A stretch of DNA of 64,000 nt. It comes from Streptomyces cellulosae (GTDB lineage: Bacteria; Actinomycetota; Actinomycetes; Streptomycetales; Streptomycetaceae). The notes under the pieces are model-generated. The model worked only from the letters and a program-made list of their open reading frames with translations, did no database searches and was not told where the DNA came from. The stretch lies in contig BNBH01000011.1 in assembly GCA_014655195.1 (NCBI GenBank), positions 62,001 to 126,000 of the forward strand, written 5' to 3'. This document shows positions 23,758 to 32,435 of the stretch, piece by piece (position 1 is the stretch's first letter; each line of letters opens with the position of its first letter). The position numbers and the translations under genes are program-made.

Positions 23758-25134
23758 TCAGTGCGTCCGGGTCAGCCCGGAGTCCTGCCCGGAGTGACGG
23801 CCGGAGCCCGTCCCGGTCCGGTCCTGCGCGTCCTGCCCGCCCACGCCGTCCTGACCCACGCCGTCCTGCCCTGCGCCGGCGTCCTGGCCGCCGGCCTGGT
23901 CCTCGGCGCCCTCCTGGTCACCGGCACCTGCCTGGTCACCGGCTCCCGCCTGGCCGTCGCCGGCCTCCTGGCCCGCGCCCTGTTCCTGGCCGCCGGCCTG
24001 GTCGCCGGCGCCCGCACCGCCGTCGCCGAGGGTCGCGCCGACCGCCTCCAGGGCGGTGGTGACGGGCTGGAAGAAGGTCTCGCCGCCGACCGTGCAGTCG
24101 CCGCTGCCGCCGGAGGTGAGGCCGATGGCCAGACCGTCCTGGGTGAAGAGGGAGCCGCCGCTGTCGCCGGGCTCCGCGCACACGTTGGTCTGGATGAGCC
24201 CGGTGACCGTGCCCTCGGGGTAGTTGACGGTGGCGTTCAGGCCGAGCACCTGGCCGTCGGCGAGTCCTGTGGTGCTGCCCATGCGGAACACCTGCTGGCC
24301 GACGGTCGCTTCGGCGGCCTGGACGATCGGCACCGTCTGGCCGCCGACGTTCACCTCGCTCGGGGCCTCGGTGGCCGGGTCGTTGTAGGTGAGCAGCGCG
24401 AAGTCGCCCGCGCCGGGGAACAGCGCCTGGTCGACCGTCGCGATGGGCTCGCCGCCCTGCTGGTCGGACCACTCGTCGCCGGCGGCGGCGCAGTGTCCGG
24501 CGGTGAGGATCGCCGGACTGCCGTCGCCCGCGGTGACGTTGAAGCCGAGCGAACAGCGGGCGCCGCCCGCGAAGATGGCGTCGCCGCCGGACGCGAAGGT
24601 GCGGAAGGTGCCCGCGGACTTCTTGAGGGTGGCCATGCCGGAGCCGAGGTTCTCGACGGTGGACTCCAGCTGGTCCCACTTGTCGCCGGTGACCGTGCTG
24701 TCCGCGGTGACGAGGATCTTGTTGGTGCGCGGGTCGACCGCCCAGGAGGTGCCCGGGATGGACGCCTCCGTCTTCAGCGTGCCGGCGCCGGCCTCCAGTT
24801 CGGCCATGCTGTTGTCGACCTCGCGGACCTCCGCGCCCGCGCTGCGGGCCTTGAGGGCCAAGTCGCCCTCGCCGCGCACCACGTTGACGACGAGTCGCTT
24901 GTCCTCGCCGTCGTACCAGGCGCCCGCGTACGCGTCGCCGAGCATGCCGGAGAGCCGGGTGGCCAGGTCCGAGGCGTCGCCCGCCTTCAGTGTCTTCGGC
25001 GCGGCCGCGACGCCGTCCGACGCGCCGTCCTGGGACGCGTTGGCGTTGGGGAGGAGGATCACGGCGGCGCCGAGGGCCACCACACCGCCCACCGCTATCG
25101 CGGCCTTGCGCTTCGGGATTCGCTTGTGACTCAA
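23758..25134 (-). CDS. Streptogrisin-like secreted serine protease with repetitive tail
   Basis: A 458-residue preproprotease of family S1E. It starts with a signal-like helix (KRKAAIAVGGVVALGAAVIL), then an alpha-lytic-type prodomain (about 45-175) and the mature protease beginning near residue 180 (FASGGDAIFAGGARCSLGFNV). The triad is His214 (TAGHC), Asp244 (GDFALL) and Ser325 (GDSGG). After the catalytic domain comes a disordered Gly/Gln/Asp/Ala tail of about 85 residues with near-repeats such as GAGDQAG and GQDGVGQDG. TTG 25134 is the start: AGGAGG lies nine bases upstream, while earlier starts lack both ribosome site and signal peptide. Confidence 0.88.
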   Translation of the reverse strand: MSHKRIPKRKAAIAVGGVVALGAAVILLPNANASQDGASDGVAAAPKTLKAGDASDLATRLSGMLGDAYAGAWYDGEDKRLVVNVVRGEGDLALKARSAGAEVREVDNSMAELEAGAGTLKTEASIPGTSWAVDPRTNKILVTADSTVTGDKWDQLESTVENLGSGMATLKKSAGTFRTFASGGDAIFAGGARCSLGFNVTAGDGSPAILTAGHCAAAGDEWSDQQGGEPIATVDQALFPGAGDFALLTYNDPATEAPSEVNVGGQTVPIVQAAEATVGQQVFRMGSTTGLADGQVLGLNATVNYPEGTVTGLIQTNVCAEPGDSGGSLFTQDGLAIGLTSGGSGDCTVGGETFFQPVTTALEAVGATLGDGGAGAGDQAGGQEQGAGQEAGDGQAGAGDQAGAGDQEGAEDQAGGQDAGAGQDGVGQDGVGGQDAQDRTGTGSGRHSGQDSGLTRTH

Positions 25135-25706
25135 ACTTCTCGACCTCCTGGGGGGACCGGAGTCGTGCCGCCGTCCGGCGGCTGTTCGGGGCGCCTGGAC
25201 GGTCCTTGGTACGCAAGGGAGTTGAGGGGTGTTCAACGCATCCACGGACGATCACCGTCCGCTCACGGCCGGAAACGCTCGGTGTTCGATTCCCGGTTGA
25301 ATCCCGGCTTCGGCGAATCTGCACACCGAATGCCCAACCCGGTCACCTGACCCGCCGTCCGTTCACAGGTCGCGTATCCGGGACACGCCTTTGCGGCCGG
25401 TGTGTCGCATTACGGCCAGGGGGCGCAAGCGACCGGATGCGTCGATGCCGTGGCCCATGTGAAGAACTCGCTGCCGAGGCGTGCGCCCGTCTGCACGGTT
25501 GGGTGCCTCCTGGGCGCAAGTTGCCTGGTGAGACGTGTGAGGGATTGGAAGCGGCCGGTCGCCGCGTGCTTTGATCCATCGCACCGCAAGGCCGTTCCGG
25601 GCTCCCGGCGACGGGCGCTCGGAGCGCCCGCGGTCGCGGCCTTCATCTGTCCCCAGAGGGGGGCCGCTCCCCCCTTGTGAAAGTCCATACGAAGGGAAGT
25701 TCCATC
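25135..25706. other. Divergent promoter region of protease and exported peptide
   Basis: A 570-base gap with no supported gene. It contains a short inverted repeat, GATTC/GAATC around six bases (25288-25303), on the protease side. On the peptide side there is only a weak promoter candidate, TTGGAA at 25545 with TTTGAT 19 bases on. The peptide mRNA may thus have a leader of more than 100 bases. Confidence 0.5.
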
Positions 25707-25922
25707 ATGAACTCCACCCCCCAGGTCGAGACCGTCGAGATCGCCGACGCCGAGCTCGACGCCGTTTCCGGCGGTCTGTCCGTCAACGCCGTGAACACCC
25801 TCACCGGCGCCCTGGACGGCATCGCCCCGGTTTCCGGCCTGGTCGACACCGCCGTCGGTACCGTCGAGGGTGTCACCGGCCTGAACACGGCCCCGGTCAC
25901 CAACCTGGTCGCCGGTCTCTGA
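25707..25922 (+). CDS. Double-glycine leader precursor of an exported peptide
   Basis: A 71-residue peptide. Residues 1-23 (MNSTPQVETVEIADAELDAV + SGG) look like a double-glycine leader with the EL..V.GG signature cut by C39 peptidases. The predicted 48-residue product starts LSVNAVNTLTGALDGIAPV and is hydrophobic, rich in Gly, Val, Thr and Ala, with no Cys and with spaced Gly residues suiting membrane-active or self-associating helices. No lanthipeptide, radical SAM or cyclase gene is near, so it may be exported unmodified. GAAGGGAAG precedes ATG 25707. The exporter genes follow directly. It could be a bacteriocin, signal or surface peptide; its role is unknown. Confidence 0.82.
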   Translation: MNSTPQVETVEIADAELDAVSGGLSVNAVNTLTGALDGIAPVSGLVDTAVGTVEGVTGLNTAPVTNLVAGL

Positions 25923-25940
25923 TCGCGTCCTTGTTCCGCC

Positions 25941-25973
25941 GAGTCCCGGAGCCGTACCCCGGCTCCGGGACTC
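25941..25973 (+). terminator. Intra-operon hairpin after the peptide gene
   Basis: GAGTCCCGGAGCCG and CGGCTCCGGGACTC form perfect 14-bp arms with a 5-base loop, 18 bases after the precursor stop and 69 bases before the adaptor gene. There is no T run. It probably acts as a partial terminator or mRNA stabiliser that keeps precursor transcripts in excess over exporter transcripts. Confidence 0.7.
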
Positions 25974-26042
25974 TGTGGTGCGTCCGCGGTCCTTCCAGTC
26001 CTTCCGTCACGTCGCACAGTTCACCCAGGTGAGGGAAGACCC

Positions 26043-26849
26043 GTGCAATTCCGCCAACAGGCCCTCGCCAAGCTCCAGTCGCCGGAGGATCTCGACCTCC
26101 CGGTGCGTTTCGCCCGCCCGCAGGGCTGGCTGGTGCTGTCCGTCACCCTGATCGCGATGGCCGCCGCGTCCGTGTGGGCGCTGACCGGCTCGGTGACCTC
26201 CACGGTCCAGGCGCCCGCCATCCTCACGTACGGGCAGGGCAGTTACATCCTGCAGAGCCCCGTCGCCGGCCAGGTCACCGCCGTGCTCGCGCGCGAGGGA
26301 GAGCGGCTGCCCGCCAACTCCCCCGTGCTCAAGGTCCGTACACCGGACGGCGACCAGATCGTGCGCACCCTTCAGGCGGGCCGGATCACCGCGCTCGCAG
26401 CCAGCGCCGGGCAGATCATCGCGACCGGCGCGGACGTCGCCGCCGTCGAGAAGGTCCGCGGCGACGAACCCCCCTTGTACGCCACGGTGTACGTCCCCGC
26501 GCAGAAGGCCGCCGGCATCCCGGCGCACGCCTCCGTCGACCTGACGGTGCAGTCCGTGCCGAGCCAGGAGTACGGCGTACTGCGCGGCGAGGTGACGAAG
26601 GTGGACCGCTCCGCCCAGTCCCCGCGCCAGATCGCCGCGTTCCTGGGTGACAGCCAGCTCGGCGAGGAGTTCACCCGGGACGGCAGGCCGGTCGCGGTCA
26701 CCGTGAAGCTGAAGCGGTCGTCCGGCACGGAGAGCGGCTACGCGTGGTCCTCGGCCGACGGGCCGCCGTTCGAGCTGACGTCGATGACCCTGGCCACCGG
26801 TTCCATCCGGCTGTCCGACCAGCGTCCCGTGGATTGGCTGCTGCCGTGA
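26043..26849 (+). CDS. HlyD-type membrane fusion protein of NHLM-like exporter
   Basis: A 268-residue adaptor. A single membrane helix (about 28-48, GWLVLSVTLIAMAAASVWAL) is followed by a periplasm-type lipoyl/beta-barrel region (ILQSPVAGQVTAVLAREGERLPANSPVLKVRTPDG), the hallmark of HlyD family proteins. In NHLM-type bacteriocin systems this protein links the ABC exporter to the outside. It is short for the family, with little coiled coil, as expected where there is no outer membrane. GAGGGAAG precedes GTG 26043. The next gene overlaps its stop (GTGA). Confidence 0.85.
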   Translation: MQFRQQALAKLQSPEDLDLPVRFARPQGWLVLSVTLIAMAAASVWALTGSVTSTVQAPAILTYGQGSYILQSPVAGQVTAVLAREGERLPANSPVLKVRTPDGDQIVRTLQAGRITALAASAGQIIATGADVAAVEKVRGDEPPLYATVYVPAQKAAGIPAHASVDLTVQSVPSQEYGVLRGEVTKVDRSAQSPRQIAAFLGDSQLGEEFTRDGRPVAVTVKLKRSSGTESGYAWSSADGPPFELTSMTLATGSIRLSDQRPVDWLLP

Positions 26850-29068
26850 CCACCGCACAGGAGACCCGCGGCAGACGCCGCGCCGCCCCGCCCCGCCGCA
26901 AGGTGCCCAAGTCCCGCGCGAAGACGGTCCGCACGCCCACCGTGCTCCAGATGGAGGCCGTGGAGTGCGGGGCCGCCTCGCTCGCGATGGTGCTGGGTCA
27001 CTACGGCCGCCACGTCCCGCTGGAGGAGCTGCGCATCGCGTGCGGCGTCTCGCGGGACGGCTCGCGCGCCAGCAACCTGCTCAAGGCGGCCCGCAGCTAC
27101 GGGCTGACCGCCAAGGGCATGCAGATGGACCTGGCCGCCCTCGCCGAGGTGACGGCGCCGGCCATCCTGTTCTGGGAGTTCAACCACTACGTCGTCTACG
27201 ACGGCATGGGCCGCCGCTTCGGCCGCCGCGGGGTGTACGTCAACGACCCCGCCAAGGGCCGCCGGTTCGTGCCGCTGGAGGAGTTCGACGGCAGCTTCAC
27301 CGGCGTGGTGCTGGTGATGGAGCCCGGCGACGACTTCACCCGGGGCGGCCGCAAGCCGGGCGTACTGGGCGCGATGCCGGCCCGGCTGCGCGGCACCGCG
27401 GGCACCATGCCCGCCGTGGTGCTGACCAGTCTGCTGCTGGTCGCGGTGGGCGCGGCGCTGCCCGGCCTGAGCCGCACCTTCATCGACGAGTTCCTGATCG
27501 GGCAGCAGACGTCGATGCTGGACGTGCTGTTCGCGTCGATGGGCGCCTGCGTCCTGCTGACGCTGCTGCTGACCTGGCTCCAGCAGGCGAACCTGCTGCG
27601 CGGCCGGCTGATCTCGTCCACGCTGTCCAGCGCGCGCTTCCTGCGCCATCTGCTGCGGCTGCCGGTGACGTTCTTCTCCCAGCGCAGCCCCGCCGACCTG
27701 GTGCAGCGTCTGCAGTCCAACGACGCGGTGGCCGAGACGCTGGCCCGTGACCTGTCGGCGGCGGGCGTCGACGCGGTCGTGGTCGTGCTGTACGCGGTGC
27801 TGCTGTACACGTACGACCCGCAGCTCACGTTCGTGGGCATCGGGGTGGCGCTGCTGAACATCCTGGCGATGCGGATCGTGATCCGGCTGCGCGCCACCCG
27901 TACGGCGAAGCTGCGCGCGGACACGGCGCGGCTCACCAACACCGCGTACACCGGGCTCCAGCTGATCGAGACGCTGAAGGCGACCGGCGGCGAGGACGGC
28001 TACTTCCGCAAGTGGGCGGGGCAGCACGCGACGACGCTGGAGGAGCAGCAGCGGCTGGGGGTGCCGAGCGCGTGGCTCGGCGTCGTCGCGCCGACGCTCG
28101 CCACGCTGAACAGCGCGCTGATCCTGTGGATCGGCGGCATGCGGGCGGTCGAGGGGCACATCTCGGTCGGTCTGCTGGTCGCCTTCCAGGCGCTGGTGGC
28201 CCGGTTCACGGCGCCGCTGACCCGGCTGAACGGGGTGGCGGGCCGCATCCAGGACTTCGCCGCCGACGTGGCCCGGCTGAAGGACGTGGAGAACTTCCGG
28301 ACGGACCCGCTGTACGGGCGTCCGGGCGCCGGTGAGTCGACCCGGCGGCTGCACGGCCATGTGGAGCTGCAGAACCTCACCTTCGGCTACAACCCGCTGG
28401 ACAAGCCGCTGCTGACCGGGTTCGACCTGACGGTCGGTCCGGGTCAGCAGGTGGCGCTGGTGGGCGGCTCGGGCAGCGGCAAGTCGACCGTGTCGCGGCT
28501 GATCTCGGGGCTCTACACCCCGTGGGAGGGCGTGATCCGGATCGACGGGCAGCGCATCGAGGACATCCCGCGCGGGGCGCTGGCCGCGTCCGTCTCCTTC
28601 GTCGACCAGGACGTGTTCCTGTTCGAGGGGACGGTGCGGGACAACGTGGCGCTGTGGGACCCGTCGATCCCGGATGAGGCGGTGGTCGAGGCGCTGAAGG
28701 ACGCGGCGCTGTACGACGTGATCGTGCGCCGTCCCGGCGGCATCCACAGCCCGGTCGAGCAGGACGGCCGGAACTTCTCCGGCGGCCAGCGTCAGCGTCT
28801 GGAGATCGCGCGGGCGCTGGTGCGCCGGCCGAGCATCCTGGTGCTCGACGAGGTGACCAGCGCGCTGGACGCCGAGACGGAGCTGGTGGTGATGGACAAC
28901 CTGCGCCGCCGCGGCTGCGCGTGCGTGGTGATCGCGCACCGGCTGTCCACGGTCCGCGACAGCGACGAGATCGTGGTGCTGGACCAGGGCACGGTCGTGG
29001 AGCGCGGACGGCACGAGGAGCTGGTGGCGCGCGGCGGCGCGTACGCGGCGCTGGTCAGGGAGCGATGA
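26846..29068 (+). CDS. C39 peptidase-ABC exporter (NHLM-type peptidase/ATPase)
   Basis: A 740-residue fused transporter. The N-terminal C39 peptidase has all three catalytic residues: Cys41 in EAVECGAASL, His114 in FNHYVVYDG and Asp134 in VNDPAKG, so it should cleave double-glycine leaders. Six membrane helices follow (about 175-450), then the ATPase domain with GGSGSGKST (about 540), FSGGQRQR (about 645), VLDEVTSALD and AHR. It should process and export the peptide encoded at 25707. GTG 26846 overlaps the adaptor stop; upstream frames lack a ribosome site. Confidence 0.92.
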   Translation: MTTAQETRGRRRAAPPRRKVPKSRAKTVRTPTVLQMEAVECGAASLAMVLGHYGRHVPLEELRIACGVSRDGSRASNLLKAARSYGLTAKGMQMDLAALAEVTAPAILFWEFNHYVVYDGMGRRFGRRGVYVNDPAKGRRFVPLEEFDGSFTGVVLVMEPGDDFTRGGRKPGVLGAMPARLRGTAGTMPAVVLTSLLLVAVGAALPGLSRTFIDEFLIGQQTSMLDVLFASMGACVLLTLLLTWLQQANLLRGRLISSTLSSARFLRHLLRLPVTFFSQRSPADLVQRLQSNDAVAETLARDLSAAGVDAVVVVLYAVLLYTYDPQLTFVGIGVALLNILAMRIVIRLRATRTAKLRADTARLTNTAYTGLQLIETLKATGGEDGYFRKWAGQHATTLEEQQRLGVPSAWLGVVAPTLATLNSALILWIGGMRAVEGHISVGLLVAFQALVARFTAPLTRLNGVAGRIQDFAADVARLKDVENFRTDPLYGRPGAGESTRRLHGHVELQNLTFGYNPLDKPLLTGFDLTVGPGQQVALVGGSGSGKSTVSRLISGLYTPWEGVIRIDGQRIEDIPRGALAASVSFVDQDVFLFEGTVRDNVALWDPSIPDEAVVEALKDAALYDVIVRRPGGIHSPVEQDGRNFSGGQRQRLEIARALVRRPSILVLDEVTSALDAETELVVMDNLRRRGCACVVIAHRLSTVRDSDEIVVLDQGTVVERGRHEELVARGGAYAALVRER

Positions 29069-29069
29069 G

Positions 29070-31895
29070 ATGACTGCCGTGCAGGAGGGGCAGGGCGGCG
29101 ACGTCGTCCTGGGCGCGCTCGGCGCGCTGGGCACCCCGATCGACTGCTCCGGGTTCGGGAAGCTGGACCTGGAGGGGCCGCAGGTGCTGTGGCTGATCGC
29201 GTCGGGCGCCGTGGACCTGTTCGCGGTGGACGCGGAGCAGCAGGGGCACTGGCACCACCTGGGCCGTCTGGAGGCGGGTTCGCTGGTGCTGGGCCCGGTG
29301 GCGGGTCCGGCGCACACGCTGGTGGCGCGGCCGCTGCGGGACTGCGTGGTGCACCGCATCGCGCTGCGCGAGCTGTACCAGGAGGCGCACACCCAGACCT
29401 GGTCGTACGACGAGTACGGCAACCCTCAGTACGTGCCGCCGACGACGAGCCCGCTGGAGTACGCGCTGGCGCTGGGCGTGGGCCGCAGCCTCGCCGTGCT
29501 GTTCCAGGCGCCGATGGCGACGGAGCGGGCGGCGGCGCCCACGGACGACGACGTGTTCTGGATGCAGGTGCCGCCGGGCAGCGTGCAGTACGGCTCGCTG
29601 TACGGCGCGGAGGCCGCGGCCGACCTGCTGATGGATCCGTCGCTGTGGCAGAGCATGGTCGACCAGCAGTACCGGCTGATGACCACGCTGGACCGGTGGA
29701 TCGAGCAGCTGGAGGAGACGCACGAGTCGCGCACCGCGCAGGGCATCGCGGCCGGTGAGGCGGTGCGGGCGCAGGCCGACCGGACGCTGCTCGCGTCGAT
29801 CGGCAAGCGGTCGGGGCAGCGCACGACGGCCGCGGACGCGGACGCCACGTACGCGGCCTGCGAGCTGGTGGCGCGGGCGGCCGGGATCACCCTGGCCTCG
29901 CCGGCGCAGTCCGGCACGGGCGCCGACCGGCTGGACCCGGTGGAGCAGGTGGCGCTGGCCTCACGGCTGCGCACCCGCGTGGTGCGTCTCGAGGGCCGCT
30001 GGTGGCGCGACGACGTGGGGCCGCTGGTGGGGCACCGCGCCCTGTCGGGGGCGCCGGTGGCGCTGCTGTGGAGGCGCGGCGGCTATGTGGCCGTGCACCC
30101 GTCGACCGGCCGGGAGACCCCGGTGGAGAAGGCGAACGCCGAGGAGTTCGAGCCGCGCGCGGTGATGTTCTACCGTCCGCTTCCCGAGCGGCGGCTGAGC
30201 CCGCTGCGGCTGATGCGGTTCTGCATGGGCGGCACCCGGGGCGACCTGACGGGGCTGATGCTGAGCGGCCTGGTGACGGTGGTGCTGGGGGCGCTGGTGC
30301 CGCTGGCGACGGGCCGGGTGCTCGGCGAGTACGTGCCGAAGGCGCAGACGGACCTGATCGTGCAGGTGTGTCTCGCGGTGATCCTCAGCAGTGTGGTCGC
30401 GGCCGCGTTCATGCTGCTGCAGAACCTCACGCTGCTGCGTCTTGAGGGCCGGGTGGAGGCCACGCTCCAGCCGGCGGTGTGGGACAGGCTGCTCAGGCTG
30501 CCCACCCGGTTCTTCACCGAGCGGTCCACGGGTGAGCTGGCGAGCGCGGCGATGGGCATCAGCGCGATCCGCCGGATGCTGGCCGGGGTCGGGCCCACGG
30601 TGACGCAGTCGCTCACGGTGGGCGCGGTGAACCTGGCGCTGCTGCTGTGGTTCAGCGTGCCGATGGCGCTGGCCGCCATGGGCATGCTGGTGGTGATCGC
30701 GGGCGTGTTCCTGGGTCTCGGCCTGTGGCAGGTGCGCTGGCAGCGGCGTCTTGTGGTGCTCAGCAACAAGCTGAACAACCAGGCGTTCCAGACGCTGCGC
30801 GGACTGCCGAAGCTGCGGGTGGCGGCGGCGGAGAACTACGCGTACGCGGCATGGGCGTCGCAGTTCGCGCGCAGTCGTGAGCTGCAGCAGAAGGCCGGGC
30901 GGATCAAGAACCTGACGGCGGTGCTGGGCGCCGTGTATCTGCCGCTGTGCACGCTGGGGATGTTCATGCTCCTTGCGGGCCCGGCGCGCGGGTCGATGAC
31001 GGCGGCGGAGTTCCTCACCTTCAACACGTCGGTCACGATGGTGCTGACGTCGGTGACGCAGCTGACCGGCTCGTTCGTGTCGGCGGTCGCGGCGCTGCCG
31101 CTGTTCGAGCAGATCCGGCCGGTCCTCGACGCGACGCCCGAGGTGCGTGCGGCGAGCACTCGCCCGGGGCCGCTGACCGGCGCGATCGAGGCGCGGCGGG
31201 TGTCGTTCCGCTACTCCGACGACGGCCCGCTGGTGCTGGACGACGTGTCCTTCGAGGCGCGGCCGGGCGAGTTCGTGGCGGTGGTCGGCCCGAGCGGCTG
31301 CGGCAAGTCGACGCTGCTGCGACTGCTCATCGGCTTCGACCGCCCCCAGTCCGGCAGCGTCCTGTACGACGGTCAGGACCTGGCGGCGCTGGACCAGTCG
31401 GCGGTGCGCCGGCAGTGCGGTGTGGTGCTCCAGCACGCGCAGCCGTTCACCGGGTCGATCATGGACGTGATCTGCGGCAGCGAGCCGTACACGCCGGAGG
31501 AGGCGATGGCGGCGGCCGAGATGGCGGGTCTGGCGGAGGACATCCGGCGGATGCCGATGGGGCTGCACACCATCGTGTCCGGCAGCGGCGCGGTGTCGGG
31601 CGGCCAGCGGCAGCGGCTGATGATCGCCCAGGCGCTGATCCGCCGGCCGCGGATCCTCTTCTTCGACGAGGCGACCAGCGCCCTGGACAACGAGACGCAG
31701 CGCACGGTCATCGAGAGCACCAAGGCGCTGCGGGCGACCCGCATCGTCATCGCGCACCGCCTGTCGACGGTGCTGGACGCGGACCGGGTGGTGGTGATGG
31801 AGGCCGGAAAGGTGGTCCAGCAGGGCGCGCCCGCCGAGCTGCTCGCCGACACGCAGGGCCGGCTGCACGAGCTGGTGCGCCGGCAACTGGCCTGA
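29070..31895 (+). CDS. Second NHLM-type ABC exporter with non-peptidase N-terminal domain
   Basis: A 941-residue ABC exporter. The first 380 residues are not a C39 domain; they begin with a region resembling a cyclic-nucleotide-binding-like fold (LWLIASGAVDLFAVDAEQQG... GRLEAGSLVLGP) and continue with a long helical segment. Membrane helices span about 395-665, and the ATPase carries GPSGCGKST, VSGGQRQR, FFDEATSALD and AHR. This architecture matches the second ATP-binding/permease component of NHLM bacteriocin systems, which probably pairs with the C39 exporter as a heterodimer. ATG 29070 follows the previous stop by one base. Confidence 0.9.
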   Translation: MTAVQEGQGGDVVLGALGALGTPIDCSGFGKLDLEGPQVLWLIASGAVDLFAVDAEQQGHWHHLGRLEAGSLVLGPVAGPAHTLVARPLRDCVVHRIALRELYQEAHTQTWSYDEYGNPQYVPPTTSPLEYALALGVGRSLAVLFQAPMATERAAAPTDDDVFWMQVPPGSVQYGSLYGAEAAADLLMDPSLWQSMVDQQYRLMTTLDRWIEQLEETHESRTAQGIAAGEAVRAQADRTLLASIGKRSGQRTTAADADATYAACELVARAAGITLASPAQSGTGADRLDPVEQVALASRLRTRVVRLEGRWWRDDVGPLVGHRALSGAPVALLWRRGGYVAVHPSTGRETPVEKANAEEFEPRAVMFYRPLPERRLSPLRLMRFCMGGTRGDLTGLMLSGLVTVVLGALVPLATGRVLGEYVPKAQTDLIVQVCLAVILSSVVAAAFMLLQNLTLLRLEGRVEATLQPAVWDRLLRLPTRFFTERSTGELASAAMGISAIRRMLAGVGPTVTQSLTVGAVNLALLLWFSVPMALAAMGMLVVIAGVFLGLGLWQVRWQRRLVVLSNKLNNQAFQTLRGLPKLRVAAAENYAYAAWASQFARSRELQQKAGRIKNLTAVLGAVYLPLCTLGMFMLLAGPARGSMTAAEFLTFNTSVTMVLTSVTQLTGSFVSAVAALPLFEQIRPVLDATPEVRAASTRPGPLTGAIEARRVSFRYSDDGPLVLDDVSFEARPGEFVAVVGPSGCGKSTLLRLLIGFDRPQSGSVLYDGQDLAALDQSAVRRQCGVVLQHAQPFTGSIMDVICGSEPYTPEEAMAAAEMAGLAEDIRRMPMGLHTIVSGSGAVSGGQRQRLMIAQALIRRPRILFFDEATSALDNETQRTVIESTKALRATRIVIAHRLSTVLDADRVVVMEAGKVVQQGAPAELLADTQGRLHELVRRQLA

Positions 31896-31899
31896 GCGG

Positions 31900-32430
31900 T
31901 CAGTCGTCCGCTCCGGGGTACGGCGCTCCCGAGGGCACCCCGGCCGCCACGTAGGCCTCGTACAGCTCCCTGCCGGGCGCCTCGGGGCCCGCGTGCGGTC
32001 CCTCGAAGCGTTCGCCGCGCGCCCACGCGTCGAGTGCGGAGAGGCACACGTCCCAGCCGGCGCTGTTGCGGGCGGCGGTGTTCTCGACGCCGAGCACGTT
32101 GGTGAGGGTGAAGCGGGTGCGCTTCTCCCCCAGCTCCTCCAGGTCGAAGTGGATCTCGTCCTCCTCCCAGGTGAAGGAGAGGTGGCGGGGCGGGTCGACG
32201 GCGAGGACGCGGCCGGCGGAGTCCTCCAGGGCGGGGTCGCCGCTGAAGGCGACGGCGCCGCCGGGACGCAGGTCGATCTCGGCGCGCGAGGGGAACCAGT
32301 GGACGAGTTCGTCGGCGTCGGTGACGAACCTCCAGACCCGGTCGACGGGGTGGTCGTACTCGCGGACGAAGCGGACGGCGGGGCGGCCGTCGTCCAGGGT
32401 GAGGAAGGTGCCGGTGGGCTCGGCGGCCAT
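31900..32430 (-). CDS. SRPBCC (AHSA1-like) protein
   Basis: A 176-residue START/SRPBCC-fold protein: VRFVREYDHPVDRVWRFVTDADELVHWFPSRAEIDLRPGG is the usual N-terminal signature, followed by the FTWEEDEIHFDLEELGEKRTRFTLTNVLG strands. These proteins enclose a hydrophobic pocket for small ligands or assist chaperones. ATG 32430 has GAAGGA upstream and lies five bases after the stop of the ArsR gene, so the two are co-transcribed, a common pairing in actinobacteria. Its end faces the exporter gene with only four bases between. Confidence 0.88.
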   Translation of the reverse strand: MAAEPTGTFLTLDDGRPAVRFVREYDHPVDRVWRFVTDADELVHWFPSRAEIDLRPGGAVAFSGDPALEDSAGRVLAVDPPRHLSFTWEEDEIHFDLEELGEKRTRFTLTNVLGVENTAARNSAGWDVCLSALDAWARGERFEGPHAGPEAPGRELYEAYVAAGVPSGAPYPGADD

Positions 32431-32435
32431 GGCGA

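Noticed and set aside
25707..25922. Precursor as a lanthipeptide
   Set aside because: The product has no Cys, and no LanM/LanB/LanKC-type gene is present, so lanthionine formation is not possible.
26738..29422. 894-codon minus-strand frame across the peptide exporter genes
   Set aside because: It mirrors the C39 exporter codons, lacks domains and is His/Gln/Arg-rich like other antisense shadows.
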